Positions 1-11,683 of a DNA stretch of 64,000 nucleotides are shown here, one piece after another (position 1 is the first letter of the stretch; every line of letters starts with the position of its first letter). The notes below the pieces were generated by a model, which had not been told where the DNA came from, did no database searches, and saw only the letters and a program-made list of their open reading frames with translations. This DNA comes from Ahaetulla prasina (taxonomy: Eukaryota; Chordata; Lepidosauria; Squamata; Colubridae). A program made the position numbers and the translations under genes. The stretch is from NCBI RefSeq assembly GCF_028640845.1, contig NC_080539.1, forward strand, positions 108,422,554 to 108,486,553, in the 5' to 3' direction.

Positions 1-334
1 GGTGATGGTAGCCTGTTCTTTTCAGTCTATTTCTGGTAAGTGAGCTGTTACTTCATAGGGTCCTTGGCTGCCTTGTGGGGTTTGTCCCACTGCCCATTGA
101 TAAATCTGCAGCTGAGCAACATATGACAGAAACCATTTCCGTGCTGTTAAAAGTAATTTAAAAAAAAACAAAAAACAAAAAACAGCATTTTGGAGCATAT
201 CTACTCATATAGGGACATGGGCAGTCTCTCTTGTTCAGAAAACCTCTATTTATTGTCAAGTGACTCAACTTATGTTACGTTGGGGCACAAAGAATAGAAG
301 AGAATTGTGTTATGATGTATTCTTGCCTCTACAT
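1..334. other. Intron sequence, nothing recognised
   Basis: AT-rich sequence with an A-rich AAAAAC tract near 160-185. No exon, RNA gene or repeat end was recognised. Confidence 0.5.
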
Positions 335-775
335 CAGGGGTGTCAAACTCAAGGCCCGTGGGCCAGATTCAGCCCATGAGGTGCTTAGATCTGGGCCATG
401 GGGCTGGCTTGGAAATATCAAAGGATTGGGCTGTTGTGCCTCCGCCAGCCAAAATGGAGTGCAGGTGGAATGCGCGTGCCTCCCCCACCCACCCACCCCG
501 GCCCATTTTCGGCCTCCACAGTCTCCTGCAGCACTCTGCTGACCGAAAATGGGCCACAATCCAGCTCGCGGGCCTTGAGTTTGACACCTCATGCCAGAAA
601 GTAAATCTCCCTTTGCCTGGAATAGCTGTTTTGTATGCAAAGGGAAAAAATGCATCTTGAGCCTGTGTCAAACAGCCACACCCACCATGGCCCCATCCCA
701 CCTCAACCCCCAGCCTTCCCAAAGTCAGATACAACCCTGATGCAGCCCTTAATGAAATTGAGTTTGACACACCTG
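335..775. mobile_element. Non-autonomous hAT element (441 bp)
   Basis: The ends are inverted: CAGGGGTGTCAAACTCAAGG at the left and TTGAGTTTGACACACCTG at the right. The flanks ctctacat (327-334) and ctttacat (776-783) are an 8-bp target duplication with one change. The CAGGG ends and 8-bp target are diagnostic of hAT. There is no transposase frame. Open frames here are chance frames in GC-rich DNA. Confidence 0.9.
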
Positions 776-783
776 CTTTACAT

Positions 784-1882
784 GAATGTATTAAACCGTA
801 TGAAAGTATCTGGGCCACAAATATTGTCCATTTTTTAATTTAAGGAACAGCACATCACTGTCAACACATCACGCATCTCACCCAATGATAAATCTGTGAA
901 TTAATCCTTAAATTAGGGTATACTATTAATGATCTTTTGTTTCAGTCACAGAGTGGATAGAACTTTTAGAATAAAAATGAAAAATACAAGCTAAAATTGC
1001 ATAATAATGAAGTCTTGTTTTTACCAATACATTGCCAGCAAGCTTATAATAAATGATAAAATCTAGGACTTAAATATGCAACTTTGATTTAGATCTGGTA
1101 GCATTAATATGTAGCCTTAAAAATCATGATTTAATGGAACTCTGTCCAATGAAGGCTACAGATAATATATGTGAGAATTATTAATAGATATGAGACATTT
1201 TCTAGACTTCAAGGTTTTCTCTCCTGGAAACTTGAAATGCAAATACTGATGTTTTTTTTTTAAATCATATATTTGATGAATGAGCCCTTGAGGAATGAAG
1301 GGGAAAAATAATTTGGTATCCAATTTATTATGTATCTGTCATTTTTTAGAAATAGGCAGTCTTGTCAATACCACATTTCTTGTTAAAACAAACTAAATAT
1401 CTATTGGAGGCACTTAAATGCCTCAATCATCTATTCCAATGATTTAGTTTTTGTTGTGTTTTAATGGGTACTTTTAATTGCTGGTTCTTCAATAAAAATA
1501 CTTATACGAAGAGTTCAGTGTATACATTGTATATTCAGTATAAACACTTGAATAAGCAAACATCACAAAGCTTCCGTATCTGTAAGTTTATAAGAAAGAA
1601 GGGGAGAAAAAATGTGGTAATGTGCTACAAAATAAACAAACAAACCTGTTTAGCGTTGTACAGATCACAACTGTTTGCATAATTTGTGACCCACCAGTCA
1701 TATTATGTAGTTGTAAGGATCAGTAACACTATACTTGTATTTCAATACAAGAATTCAAAGAAAATGGGAAATACAAAAAATAAGATGAAACATTATTTAT
1801 TTATTTTAAATTGGAAACTAATTCATAGCAATGCACTAACCAGGGTTGGAGTTTCACTAAACCTCTGACATAATTTCCACAG
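784..1882. other. Intron, AT-rich, no repeat recognised
   Basis: Mostly single-copy-looking AT-rich sequence leading to the acceptor at 1882. No coding or repeat structure was recognised. Confidence 0.45.
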
Positions 1883-2084
1883 GTCAGTTACACTAGCATA
1901 CGATCCTTTGATCCTGCAGTTCCAGTGGCTGGACCACCTCAAACTGTGTCAAAATTATGGAACAGTACACACCATGTTTTTCCCTATCTACATCCTGGAA
2001 CTACCTATCAGTTTTATATAAGGGCCAGCACTGTCAAAGGTTTTGGACCAGCTACAGCCATCAATGTAACTACCAATATTTCAG
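1883..2084 (+). CDS. PTPRK: PTPRK exon: end of an extracellular FN3 domain
   Basis: Internal exon of 202 bp. The acceptor is ttccacag and the donor is gtaagg. It starts in phase 0 (GTC, Val) and ends in phase 1, encoding 67 residues from [14 protein letters not shown] to [10 protein letters not shown]. The block [20 protein letters not shown] is the typical last strands of a fibronectin III domain (Tyr corner plus RA..G.G). Sequons NSTH, NVTT and NIS(A) are visible. In type IIB receptor phosphatases the extracellular part (MAM, Ig, four FN3) drives homophilic adhesion. From the order of exons this should be the third FN3 domain. Upstream exons lie outside the window. Assignment to PTPRK rather than its paralogues rests on recalled family sequence here and on the juxtamembrane exon at 61821. 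Confidence 0.95.
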
Positions 2085-2713
2085 GTAAGGGCAAACATGG
2101 AAAAGTTACTAAATTTATCATATTAAATTTCCTTTCTTCTGTTGAAACCAACACCATTTCCATATAAGGAATACATGGAAGACATAGTGCCTACAAGCAT
2201 GATATAGTAAGTGGGTAATGATAAATAGGCGCCAGGAAAGATGACTATGTGTATTTATGGATGCACATATTTAAATCAGTAATGGTATAGATTATTTTAA
2301 GATTGATACTGAATTATCAAGATTATCATGAAATTTTGCAAATGGTTGTCCAAAATCTACTTTGCAGTTTACATGTACTTATTTTTGCTAAGTTATACAT
2401 TGGAATACAGCCCAGTGTTCTTTACATTGAAGGAATTGTGGGAATTGGTGCTATATTCTCCAAAACTAGCCTGGTTTGGTTTGCTTAGTTTTTTAACTAA
2501 TTTGGGTGGCCCCCATTTGATGAAAGTGACTTTGGGCGGCATACAGAACAAAACAAAAATCTCCTAAATTCACCAGTTCATAAAAATAATGGTTAAATTA
2601 AATTTTATAAATAATAAAATAATCATTAAATAGTCAAAAAACCAAAACAATGTTATGGATAAATGAAACTGATAGTTCTCCAATTTTGGGAAGATTCACT
2701 ATTTTAATTATTT
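2085..2713. other. Intron start, AT-rich
   Basis: Follows the donor gtaagg. The stretch ctttgggcggcatacagaa near 2530 resembles the GGGCGG end seen in the L2-type tails of this window, but it is too short to classify. Confidence 0.4.
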
Positions 2714-3007
2714 ATTTACCAGCCTGCAATTGGCTAGCCGCTTAACGGGGTGAGCTCCCGTTACTTGTCCCAGTTTCTGCCAACCTAGCAGTTCGAAAGC
2801 ATGTAAAAAATGCAAGTAAAAAAACAGGGCCCTTTGGTGGGAAGGTAACAGCATTCCTTGTGCCTTTGGCATTTAGTCATGCCAGCCACATGATCACGGA
2901 GATGTCTTTGGACAGTGCTGGCTCTTCGGCTTTGAAATGGAGATGAGCACCGCCCCCTAGAGTCGGGAACGACTAGCACATGTGTGAGGGGAACCTTTAC
3001 CTTTACC
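2714..3007 (+). mobile_element. Sauria-type SINE, 5' truncated
   Basis: Matches the complete copy at 60991-61342 from the GGGGTGAGCTCCCGTTACTT region through CCCCTAGAGTCGG to the tail AGGGGAACCTTTACCTTTA. The ACCTTT tail is the BovB-type end used by squamate Sauria SINEs. The tRNA-like head is missing. Confidence 0.85.
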
Positions 3008-3059
3008 TTAGTCTGCTAGCAATCTTTGCCAACAAATAAAATAAACTTGTCTTGTATGT

Positions 3060-3480
3060 ACAGATAGTCTTCTCAAATTGGAACCTGCAATGTTGTCACT
3101 AAGTAATACAGTCATAAAGTGAGATGTCACATAATGCAACTTATGATTGTAATGGCAGCAGTCCAATAGGCTGTCATTAGGCAAATCCCATGCCATTCAC
3201 AGCACCCTATGGTCACATGATGTTGTGGCCCGTCGGCTGCCAGCAGAGCCTGTTTTACTCACAAGTAAATGACTTATCGCTACTTGGGAAGGCTGGGTCA
3301 GAACACATGATTGTCATTTGCAGCCTCCTGCTGCCTTTCCCATTAACTTTGCTTGTTAGTAGCAGGCACTGAAAGTTGCAAATGGCACTCATGCAACCAT
3401 TGAGATCATGTGATTGCAGAGATACTGCAATGGCTCCAGCCACAAGGGCCCATCTTAAGTCTCTAATCTACAAGGACTTT
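3060..3480. mobile_element. Old Tigger-like MITE, diverged
   Basis: Begins ACAGATAGTCTTCTCAAATT and contains GTGAGATGTCACA, GGTCACATGATG and TTTCCCATTAACTTTGCTTG. These match blocks in order with the better copies at 8691 and 52638. The right end is eroded. Confidence 0.55.
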
Positions 3481-3614
3481 CTACAGTATATACAAAATTA
3501 CTACAAATAATCGATGATCTCACAGCTTATTATTAGTTTAGTGATAGATTCTGGGCCTCTTTTTTTGGTGTTACCTGGAGTGACTACCAGGATAGAGCAA
3601 AATGAACATGGGAC

Positions 3615-3720
3615 TGATGGTCCTTGACTTACAACCACAATTGGGAACAGAATTTCTGTCACGAAGTGATGCAGTTGTCATGTGAGATCGCATCGCTTAG
3701 TGACCACAATCTCAGCACTC
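3615..3720. mobile_element. Tigger-like MITE end fragment
   Basis: GGTCCTTGACTTACAACCAC, then GAATTTCTGTCACGAAGTGA, resembles one terminus of the family at 52638-53009. The sequence after about 3720 (GC-rich to about 4010) does not match and could be another insertion. Confidence 0.45.
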
Positions 3721-4019
3721 CCGGTTGCCTTCAGTAACCAAGAATAGTGAGTCATTAAACAGAGTTGTCCCAGGTAAGAGCACAGGGCAGCCACACAGTA
3801 GTCGGGGGCTCAACACAGGCTGTGCATAAGTTGAGGGGGGCTGCAATGAAATGTGGTGCAAACCTGCAGCCACTCCTGGAAGCCTTAGCTGACTCAGCCT
3901 AGTCCACCAATACGACCCAAAGCTACCATGCACCAGGAAGCATAAGTCACCCCACCAGGCCAAGCACCTCCAACTACAGGGGCACTGCAACTATGTCCCA
4001 CCTCTCTCCCCCACAACTC

Positions 4020-5136
4020 ATTTATGCCTTTTTGGCAGCCCTGCACAGTGGCACTCATTTGGTCATGTTCTTCTACTGCTCTGTAGCAGATTTTAGAGCT
4101 ACCAGTTTGATTTGTCCATATCTTTAAAATACCAACCTATGGAAGAACATGAAATTCTTTTTTAAACTTTTTTTTTAAAATTCTGCTAATTTACTACAAC
4201 CTGATCTTCTCTTAGAAGAATACTCTGGTTTCTAGATTAGAGAATTTCTTGGTACCAACATCCAGATATCAAAAAGCAGCTGGATACAACAAATCAGGAG
4301 GGTTTTTTTTCCCTTTTGTCTTGCTGCCAAGTGTTCTCAATTAAACAATTTGTGTTCTGTGACTCCCTGAGAAAGTCTCCTGCTTTTCTTATTGTTCCCC
4401 GCCAAAGACTGAGTTTGTCTTGACAATAATAAATTGGCAGCTTGAATGTTGGTTCGGAGAAACTGAACCAATATTGGGCTGGTTCCCTCTAATGAATGAA
4501 AACAAAAGGCAGTAGAGCTCAGACAGGTTTTCTTTCATATACAACTTAAATGAATGGTCTTATTTAGAACCATAAGAAATATTAAAACACATAAAATATT
4601 TCTGCATAAGATGCTCTGTAATGAAGTCAGTTCGCTCCAAGTAACTTCATTTCCATCAAAACCTTTAACATATTAGTTATCAATAAAGTCAAATTGATTT
4701 AAACTGTTCTCAGGAGAAATAGTTACTTTTTCTTTAAAGTGTGACATGCTCTTACCTAGCGAGAGAGAGAAAGAGCAAAACTATTTCATTTTTTAAAAAC
4801 TACTTTAAATTACAAGCCAAGGTTTTTAAAATTACAAGCATTTTCATAGTAAATGGATTCTCTGGAACCACTAATGCAGTATTTCTCAACATTGACAACT
4901 TATAACCACATTTAAGTGTACATTATTACAAGTCCCTACCCACTCCCTTTTTAGTACAAAAAAAAAATCTCTAAATAGAATAGAGCTAAATTGATGTTCA
5001 GGGCGTATAGTCTGAGGAACAGATTATTTTTAAAGTCTGGATATAGTTTAGAAAATACTCTTGAGATTGTAGTAAGATTTTCAGACATGTTAACAATGTT
5101 GACAACTTACTGTGCTATTGTCACAATTTGTGGCAA
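4020..5136. other. Intron, AT-rich, no repeat recognised
   Basis: Simple A/T runs only. No recognised element. Confidence 0.4.
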
Positions 5137-5145
5137 GGCCTAGAA

Positions 5146-5541
5146 CAGTGATGGCTGTTACGCAGAAATGTTGCATACACGCTTGCTCGCTTTTTGATGC
5201 CACTCTCCAGAAAAGCTGAACTTTGGGGTTCTAGCTCTCATGCATGCCTGATGATCAGTTGGCTGGTGTGCATGCACAGGCCGGTTTTTGGCGCTGCCAT
5301 GCACTTAAAGGGATTGCGTTCCAGAAAAGCCGCACTTCTAGGTTGTGACACGCATGTGCACCCAACAATCAGCTGGCCGGCGCACATATGCACACCGGTT
5401 TTTGGCACTGCCACGTGTGTGAATGATAGCACGCATGGGCACCAGAAACCCAGAAGACAAACAGGCAAGGCCGTGCGTGCTGGGTGACATGGCTTTGCGT
5501 ACCACTTTGGGCATGTGTGTGCTATAGGTTCGCCATCATGG
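5146..5541. mobile_element. Non-autonomous hAT element (about 396 bp)
   Basis: Starts CAGTGATGGC and ends GGTTCGCCATCATG, giving inverted ends. The flank gcctagaa occurs at 5138-5145 and 5542-5549. The inside carries a CG/CA-rich internal repeat (CCAGAAAAGC at about 5207 and 5310; CACACCGGTTTTTGGC and relatives), suggesting internal duplication. It resembles the copy at 22464 in its ends. Confidence 0.85.
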
Positions 5542-5763
5542 GCCTAGAAAGTAGTAATAATTTCAGTTGAATGGTTGAAGATTTGATTGGCTCCTGAATG
5601 GTCTACTTCATATGTAACCCAAATGAATTAGATGCCTCTCCAAAATACACCACATTCTGCTACATTTTTCATATCTCCTGTTTTCCAAACAGCTACATTT
5701 CATTGTAGTTTTCTTGCTCAGTTCAAAATAACTCTACATAAAATCTGGACAGAATATAAAGCT

Positions 5764-6055
5764 AAAGGTTCCCCCTGCCAGTCATGTCTAACTTTAGGGG
5801 ACGGCACTCATCTCTGTTTCCTACCTGAGGAAGCCAGCATTGTCCAAAGATCCTTCTGTGGTCATGTGGTCAGCATGACCATACACTAAGGTGCACAGAT
5901 TGCTGTTACTTTCCCACTAAAGTGGTACCTATTTGTCTACTTGTATTTATATGCTTTTGAACTGCTAGGTTGACAGGAGCTGGGACAAGTAATGGAATCA
6001 CAACCAGTGGTACTGCCAATTTCTGGTCGACAAGCCGTTTAGCCGCCACACCCCA
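5764..6055 (-). mobile_element. Sauria-type SINE, minus strand
   Basis: Starts with AAAGGTTCCCCCTGCCAG (complement of the ACCTTT tail) and carries complements of the GGTAACAG, TTCGAA and CCCATTACTTGTCCCAG blocks of the family. The head end is eroded. Confidence 0.8.
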
Positions 6056-6700
6056 TGGGATAGAAGAGTGTAAAACAAAAGTGAAAGATTGTTGTAGCAT
6101 TCATGCCAATTTTTTATAAGCCCTATGATATAAATCTAGATGATGATATTATTTCCCAAGGATGAAGAGGTCAAGAGCGCAATTTTGGTGATTAATTTAT
6201 ATTGCTGTAAGGCATTACTAGTTCTTTTGTCTAATATTAGCTATTAGTACTATTTTCTGTCCTGACCAGCTTCAAAGTTAGTTTTAAATTATAGCTACTG
6301 AAATTTTAATTGTATTCACTGCCCTGATTGAAAAAGAAAATGAAAAAATGTGGATAGCAGGGAGTGTTATATTCTTGGGTGGACCACAGCAAATTCTGAT
6401 TGTATGAAGCATCATAAAAGAAATCCAGTGATTCCATAATAGTTCCGCACACAAATTAGAGATAATTCAAAGAAATATCCTTATATTTAATAAGCTTAGA
6501 AAATTTGAAAATCCTAATCAGTATTACAGTTTTTCTGTATGACTAAATATATTTTTAACTTAAACCCCATGCCACATATTATTGTGGTTTGCAATTTGAT
6601 TCAGTTTATAAAATTATCATTGCGTAATTTTTGTCTGTGAAAAGCTGCTGGAAAACCTGCATATTGTTAAACTACGATATCGTTTTTTGTTTTGATCCAG
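6056..6700. other. Intron, AT-rich
   Basis: No repeat or coding structure recognised before the acceptor at 6700. Confidence 0.4.
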
Positions 6701-6806
6701 CTCCCACATTACCAGATTATGAAGGTATTGATGCCTTTCTCAATGAAACGGCCACAACCATAACTGTACTTCTGAGACCAGCACAAGCCAAAGGAGCGCC
6801 TATCAG
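6701..6806 (+). CDS. PTPRK: PTPRK exon: start of the last FN3 domain
   Basis: Internal exon of 106 bp between gatccag and gtaaaa, entering in phase 1 and leaving in phase 2. The spliced frame reads [20 protein letters not shown] and continues to [12 protein letters not shown], then Ser shared with the next exon. APTLPDYE is the linker into the membrane-proximal FN3 domain, and ITVLLRPAQ is its first beta strands. One sequon (NETA) is present. It joins in frame to both neighbours, with no stop or frameshift. Confidence 0.95.
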
Positions 6807-8454
6807 GTAAAAATGGAAACTACATGAAAATCCTCATGTTAAAAAATGGAGCGAGAGAATTGAATCAGCAGATGGCAACCTTTTGAGAGTTGTGTGGTCA
6901 CACATACACATGCATACACACATTTGACACCCAGAGATTAGAGTGGACAAGGAGATATTACCATGACATCATGCAATGGGATGGAATATTTCCACTTTTG
7001 AGTTGGTTTCTATATTTTGTTTAGTTTAGTTTTGTTTTGTTTTGCTTTGCTTTGCTGTTTGGGTTTGCCATCCCTATAACTAAGATCTTAATGCATTTTT
7101 AAAAAAAATCTTACTAAAAGATTGCACAATTTATACCTTTATCAAAAGATCTTAATTCAATGAAAGAATGATCTGAAGTCTCTGCAATGTAACTGTCTTG
7201 CACTTTGTTAACTGTTTTAGTGTTTACTCCATGTGATTTTAAAAAGGCTTTCTTCCAATATAGTAGGCCTTACTTCACAGGCACAATATTGAGTTGCATG
7301 AGACTATATAATTTAGATAGATTTCCATCATTTCTATTCTCGATTTAAATAGAAATTACGCATTGTAGAAGTCATCCTGTCCTGTATAAATGTGCCATTG
7401 TCTTTCTTACCTGCTCCCTGCACATGGCCCTTGAAGCAGATGTTTGATAATCCAATTCAAAATTGCAGGTTCTGTCAATCATTTCTTAAGATGCAACATG
7501 CTGCGGTAGTCACAGTTCTAATCATGGCAGAATCGTGTCTTGCCTGCCAAGTGTTATATCGTAATCTGTAGTTTTTTATGCCCTCCTGAAGCTGTAAGCC
7601 AAACAGCAGATCTGAAATACAAAGGAAGGCTGGATGAATCAGTGTTTACAATAAAATATAAAGCTATTTCTTACCAAGCTGGAAATCCTCAGCTCAGCCA
7701 GTAAAGAATAAATATTTATTCAAAAATGAGATATACATGTGGATGTGCAGAGATACAGACACACAGGAACAAATTATTTACCTTTATGTTAAGAAGCGTC
7801 TTCAGATTTATAAATAAATGTATCAGGAAATTGCTAACGAAATATTACGGATATTCTATTGATTTTATTGATCCACACTCAGGTTCAAAGTTACCATCTC
7901 CTTTTATATTGTTTGATATTGTCTAAATTAACATAAAAGCATGAGAATAGTTCTGCGGGATCAGGACAAGACCCAGCACTTGGTGTCTCACAATGACCAA
8001 ACAAATGACTCTGAGATACTCCCAAGCGGGAATTGAACAAATATTCATTGTTTCTCTCTGACTAAAATCTGAAGACATGGTGTTTCCAACCTAGAAGACT
8101 GATAGGGCAAGCTATTATATATACAGCCAGTGAACCTGATATTCTCTCACACTGATAATATTACCTAACCTGGTAATGAAACATCGACAGGAAACAAGCA
8201 AGCTCAGAGAGCAGCATAAACCCAGCAGTTCAATTCTGAGCTAGATACATTCTCTTCTATTGGAATAGCATTATGGTCAGTTCTTCCTTTTGGCTTCACA
8301 ACATATTTGTGTTCGAGATCAGATGACCATCAGATGTCACCATTTAGAATTAAATCCAAGGTTTCAGCTTCTCTAGTCAGTTGAAAGACTCATTATCCTA
8401 ATTTAAGTTACTTAGGTTATTTAAATGTATTTTATTTGAACACACTTATTATCC
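6807..8454. other. Intron, AT-rich with TTTTG repeats
   Basis: Contains a short (TTTTG)n tract near 7025-7060. Nothing else was recognised. Confidence 0.4.
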
Positions 8455-8684
8455 TTATGATCTATATTGATATTATTTCCTGATTGCTTATTTGTACCCT
8501 GTGACTATCATTAAGTGTTATAAGTGTTGTACCTTGATGAAGGTATCTTTTCTTTTATGTACACAGAAAGCATATGAACCAAGACAAATTCCTTGTGTGT
8601 CCAATCACGCTTGGCCAATAAAAAAATTCTATTCTATTCTATTCTATTCTATTCTATTCTATTCTATTCTATTCTATTCTATTC
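8455..8684 (+). mobile_element. CR1/L3-type LINE 3' end with (ATTCT)11 tail
   Basis: Carries the shared 3' block (TTTTCTTTTATGTACAC, GACAAATTCC, CCAATCACGCTTGGCCAATA) seen also at 9601, 13512 and 24625, running directly into 11 ATTCT units (8626-8680). There is no coding part. This is the snake LINE tail known to seed AATAG-type microsatellites. Confidence 0.85.
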
Positions 8685-8690
8685 ACAGTA

Positions 8691-9087
8691 CAGGTAGTCC
8701 TCGACTTACAGCAGTTCATTTAATGACTGTTTGACGTTACAGCAGCACTGAAAAAAGTGACTTAGGGCCGTATTTCACACTTACAACTTTTGCAGCATCT
8801 CCATGGTCAGGTGATCAACATTCAGATGTTTGGCAACTGTCTCATATTTATGACGGTTGCAGTATCCCAGTATCATATGATTACCTTTTTCATGCTTCCG
8901 ACGAACAAAGTGAATGGGGAAGTCTGTTTCACATAATAACCTTGTTACTAAATTAACAAATGCCCTGATTCACTTAACAACAGTGGCAGGAAAGGTCGTA
9001 AAATGGGGCAAAACTCACTTTAATAAATGTCTTACTTAGCAACAGAAATTTTGGGCTCAGTTGTGGTCATAACTCGAAGACTACTTG
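8691..9087. mobile_element. Tigger-like MITE (397 bp)
   Basis: Starts CAGGTAGTCCTCGACTTACA after TA (8689-8690) and ends with GGGCTCAGTTGTGG, then CTCGAAGACTACTTG. The terminal inverted repeats and TA target fit the Tc1/mariner (Tigger-like) group. No transposase is present. It lies right after the LINE microsatellite at 8684. Confidence 0.8.
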
Positions 9088-9224
9088 TGATTAGTTTATT
9101 TAATAAATGTGATGTCTTCTTATAGCCTGAGTGTGACTATACTGAGATTATATGAATGCCATTGCAACCCACCATCACTGCACCAGTTTCCCTATTGTTA
9201 GACTCAAACATCTTTCAATAATTT

Positions 9225-9562
9225 AAGATCACCTTCAGAGTTCTGATCAGAGGGGCCTTACAGCATTTCTGACAGATGGCAGTCCAGTCTCTTCTTGAAA
9301 GCTTCCAGTGATGCTCTCACAACTTCCGAAGGCAAGCTGTTCCACTGGTTGATTGTTCTCACTGTCAGAAAATTTCTCCTTATTTCCACGTTGAATCTCT
9401 CCTTGTTCAGTTTCCATCCATTATTCCTTGTCTGGCCTTCAGGTGCTTTGGAAAATAACTTGAAAGTTGCTCTGGCACCTTCTTGGTACCATTTTAAATG
9501 GAACCCATCTCTCTTTCACAGATTCACTCTTGTTCCCAAAAGATTTTCAAAGTCTAAATCTT
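9225..9562 (-). mobile_element. CR1-type LINE 3' fragment
   Basis: On the minus strand this reads as the end of a CR1-like LINE. CTTTTCTGACAGTGAGAACAA and related blocks match the copy at 26205. No intact frame. Confidence 0.65.
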
Positions 9563-9600
9563 AAATAAAATCTTATCAAGCCTATCCCCCCCCCGACACT

Positions 9601-9803
9601 TGGCTTGATTGATTGGTTGATTGATATTGATTGTTTCCTGATTGCTTATTTGTACCCTATGACTATCATTAAGTGTTGTACCTTATGATTCTGGATGAAC
9701 GTATCTTTTCTTTTATGTACACTGAGAGCGTATGCACCAAGACAAATTCTTTGTGTGTCCAATCACACTTGGCCAATAAAATATTCTATTCTATTCTATT
9801 TAT
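9601..9803 (+). mobile_element. CR1/L3-type LINE 3' end, short ATTCT tail
   Basis: Same 3' block as 8455-8684 (TTGTACCCTATGACTATCAT, TTGTGTGTCCAATCACACTT, GGCCAATAAA), with only about 3 ATTCT units. Confidence 0.85.
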
Positions 9804-9819
9804 ATATGCACCCTACACT

Positions 9820-10030
9820 TTTTAGACTTAGACTTTTAGACTTAGAATAAACCTTTATTGTCACTTTAAATGTACATTAATCGGCATACATTAAAATGAA
9901 ATTTCTTTGCATATAGCTCAAATATACACCACATAAACATGACAAAATAAATAAATAAATATATGCATATACCCACATATATTATTATGTGACACAGAGA
10001 AACAACAAAGTTTAGTTCAGATGTATATGT
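9820..10030 (-). mobile_element. LINE 3' end candidate, minus strand
   Basis: AATAAACCTTTATTGTCACT followed by ATGAAATTTCTTTGCATATA resembles a non-LTR 3' end on the minus strand, similar in layout to 24238-24510. The family is uncertain. Confidence 0.45.
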
Positions 10031-10159
10031 ATACATGGCGAGAATTATAATTATTCTAAACAGGATGGAAATTGACATTGACAAGTTTACTGATCACTTG
10101 GTACTTCGGAGAGCAAAACCTGTTGGTTGGGTTGCATTGGCTGCTCAGAAAAATAAGAG

Positions 10160-10980
10160 CAGCTGTGTCTGTAAAGTTTTAAAATTAGTTGCGTCTGTTC
10201 CCAACGGAGTAGTCCAGCTGTTTAGGTGAATCTTTGAAACTTAGATTCTAGATTCTCAAAGTGCAGGCAGTTTTACATCTTTTCATTGAAAGGCATCTGA
10301 TCATATTCATAGCATAAACTTTTCCACTTTGTTTATTACCCTTTGCCCAGGCTGCTTTTCGGTTCTGCGTCAACACTCAACTTGCTTTTTGCTACTTGAG
10401 TCAATTTTACCCAAACAAAATAAACAATATATGAATTTAATCTTGAAGTGGTGTAGATTTGCTTCTGGCTCATTAACCCTGAAAGGTCATAGTTATAACT
10501 ATAATCACATCCAATCTCGATTAAGAGCATTTTAATTGATTACTTGACATTCTTTTGAGACATAGCATGGCCTGAGCCTGTGAGGTAATTTGCTATTAAT
10601 AGTCGGATACTGTAGATAGGAATGTAACTGAGAAAATGGATACTCTACTATAGTTTTATTATTTTCATATTGCAGATATCATATCATCCAAATTATGACC
10701 TGCTAATTTTTATAGGGATTCCAGGGATTCATATTTAACAGTTGTTATCTATTCAGTTTTCATTCAGTTGCACCCTACCATTCATCTTTTCATTGGTGGA
10801 TTTTTTCACAAATGTATCAAAACTCAGTTATCCAGTGTCCAGTGAGTTACGGGTACAATTATTTTATGAATTGCATTGTAGTTATGCAGATTGAAGAATG
10901 TCGTTTGATTTTCTAGCTCAGATAGACTCTACTAACTGTGTGTGTATTTGTGTTGTTTTTTTTAAATTCTTCCTCAGAAG
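10160..10980. other. Intron, AT-rich
   Basis: No recognised repeat or exon. Confidence 0.4.
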
Positions 10981-10994
10981 CCCTGCCACCAAAT

Positions 10995-11380
10995 ATTTAT
11001 TTATTTAGGCAGTTTAGATGGCTGCCCATTTCTGTGGTGACTCTGAGAGGCTAATGGCTATTCAGAATAAAACAACAACATAAAATGCATTAACAGCAGC
11101 CAAGGTAAAAATCAATTAAAATAGCCATCTCATGATCCCAGGTTACCTTGAACAAGGCTTTGTGAAGGACTGTATCCCCATCAATCAGAAACACAACGTT
11201 TTGGAGACAGTTGTTGAACCCAGCTCCAACTCAACACATGACGCTTCAGGGATATGGATCATGGGAGCAGATCAAAGATCCAAAGGACTGACATATCAAG
11301 GACTTGTTTGAGGGCTGCAGGGATCTGCATTTGGCAAGCATGGGAAAGGAATCAGCACACTGGTGGCCAGGATAGAGGGA
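10995..11380 (-). mobile_element. L2-like LINE 3' region candidate
   Basis: TATTTATTTATTTAGGCAGT followed by TGGCTGCCCATTTC and an AAT/ACA-rich stretch resembles old L2 3' ends on the minus strand (compare 33510 and 39260). Strongly eroded. Confidence 0.4.
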
Positions 11381-11434
11381 GATGAGGGCTGGGCGTTAGG
11401 AAGAACTGCTTTATTTCTCGGATTTAGCAGATGA

Positions 11435-11683
11435 TGTGGCAGCTGAGGCTGTCAGACTAGGAAGGAGAGAGCGGTCGGGCGTCCAATCAACGGAGCAGTT
11501 CAGCCATGGGCGGAGCATGAGCAGCACGGGATGTTTAAAAAGGGACTGAGAGTTCTCAGCACTGACTTTATTGAGAGAGAACTCGACTTTTACTGAGACC
11601 TGGTTTGTAGCAGACCCAATAAATGAAGTTGTTATCGGAAAGAAAACCAAGTTGGCTTGTTTCTTCTCATGGCATCTGACACA
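11435..11683 (+). mobile_element. LTR-like sequence (249 bp)
   Basis: Starts TGTGGCAG and ends CTGACACA, near-inverted LTR-type ends. In order it holds a CCAAT box (about 11483), a TTTAAAAAGGG TATA-like box (about 11534) and AATAAA (11618), the U3-R order of an LTR. No target duplication was found, so it may be one end of a larger, decayed element. Confidence 0.55.

Noticed and set aside
329..818. Several overlapping open frames of 68-149 codons on both strands
   Set aside because: All lie in or at the edge of the hAT element 335-775 and share its GC-rich composition. There is no family resemblance or splice context.
2785..2979. 64-codon minus frame similar to the one at 61062
   Set aside because: The two similar frames are just two copies of the Sauria SINE read antisense.
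8492..8734. Frame with repeated F-Y-S-I-L
   Set aside because: Translation of the (ATTCT)n array. Not a protein.
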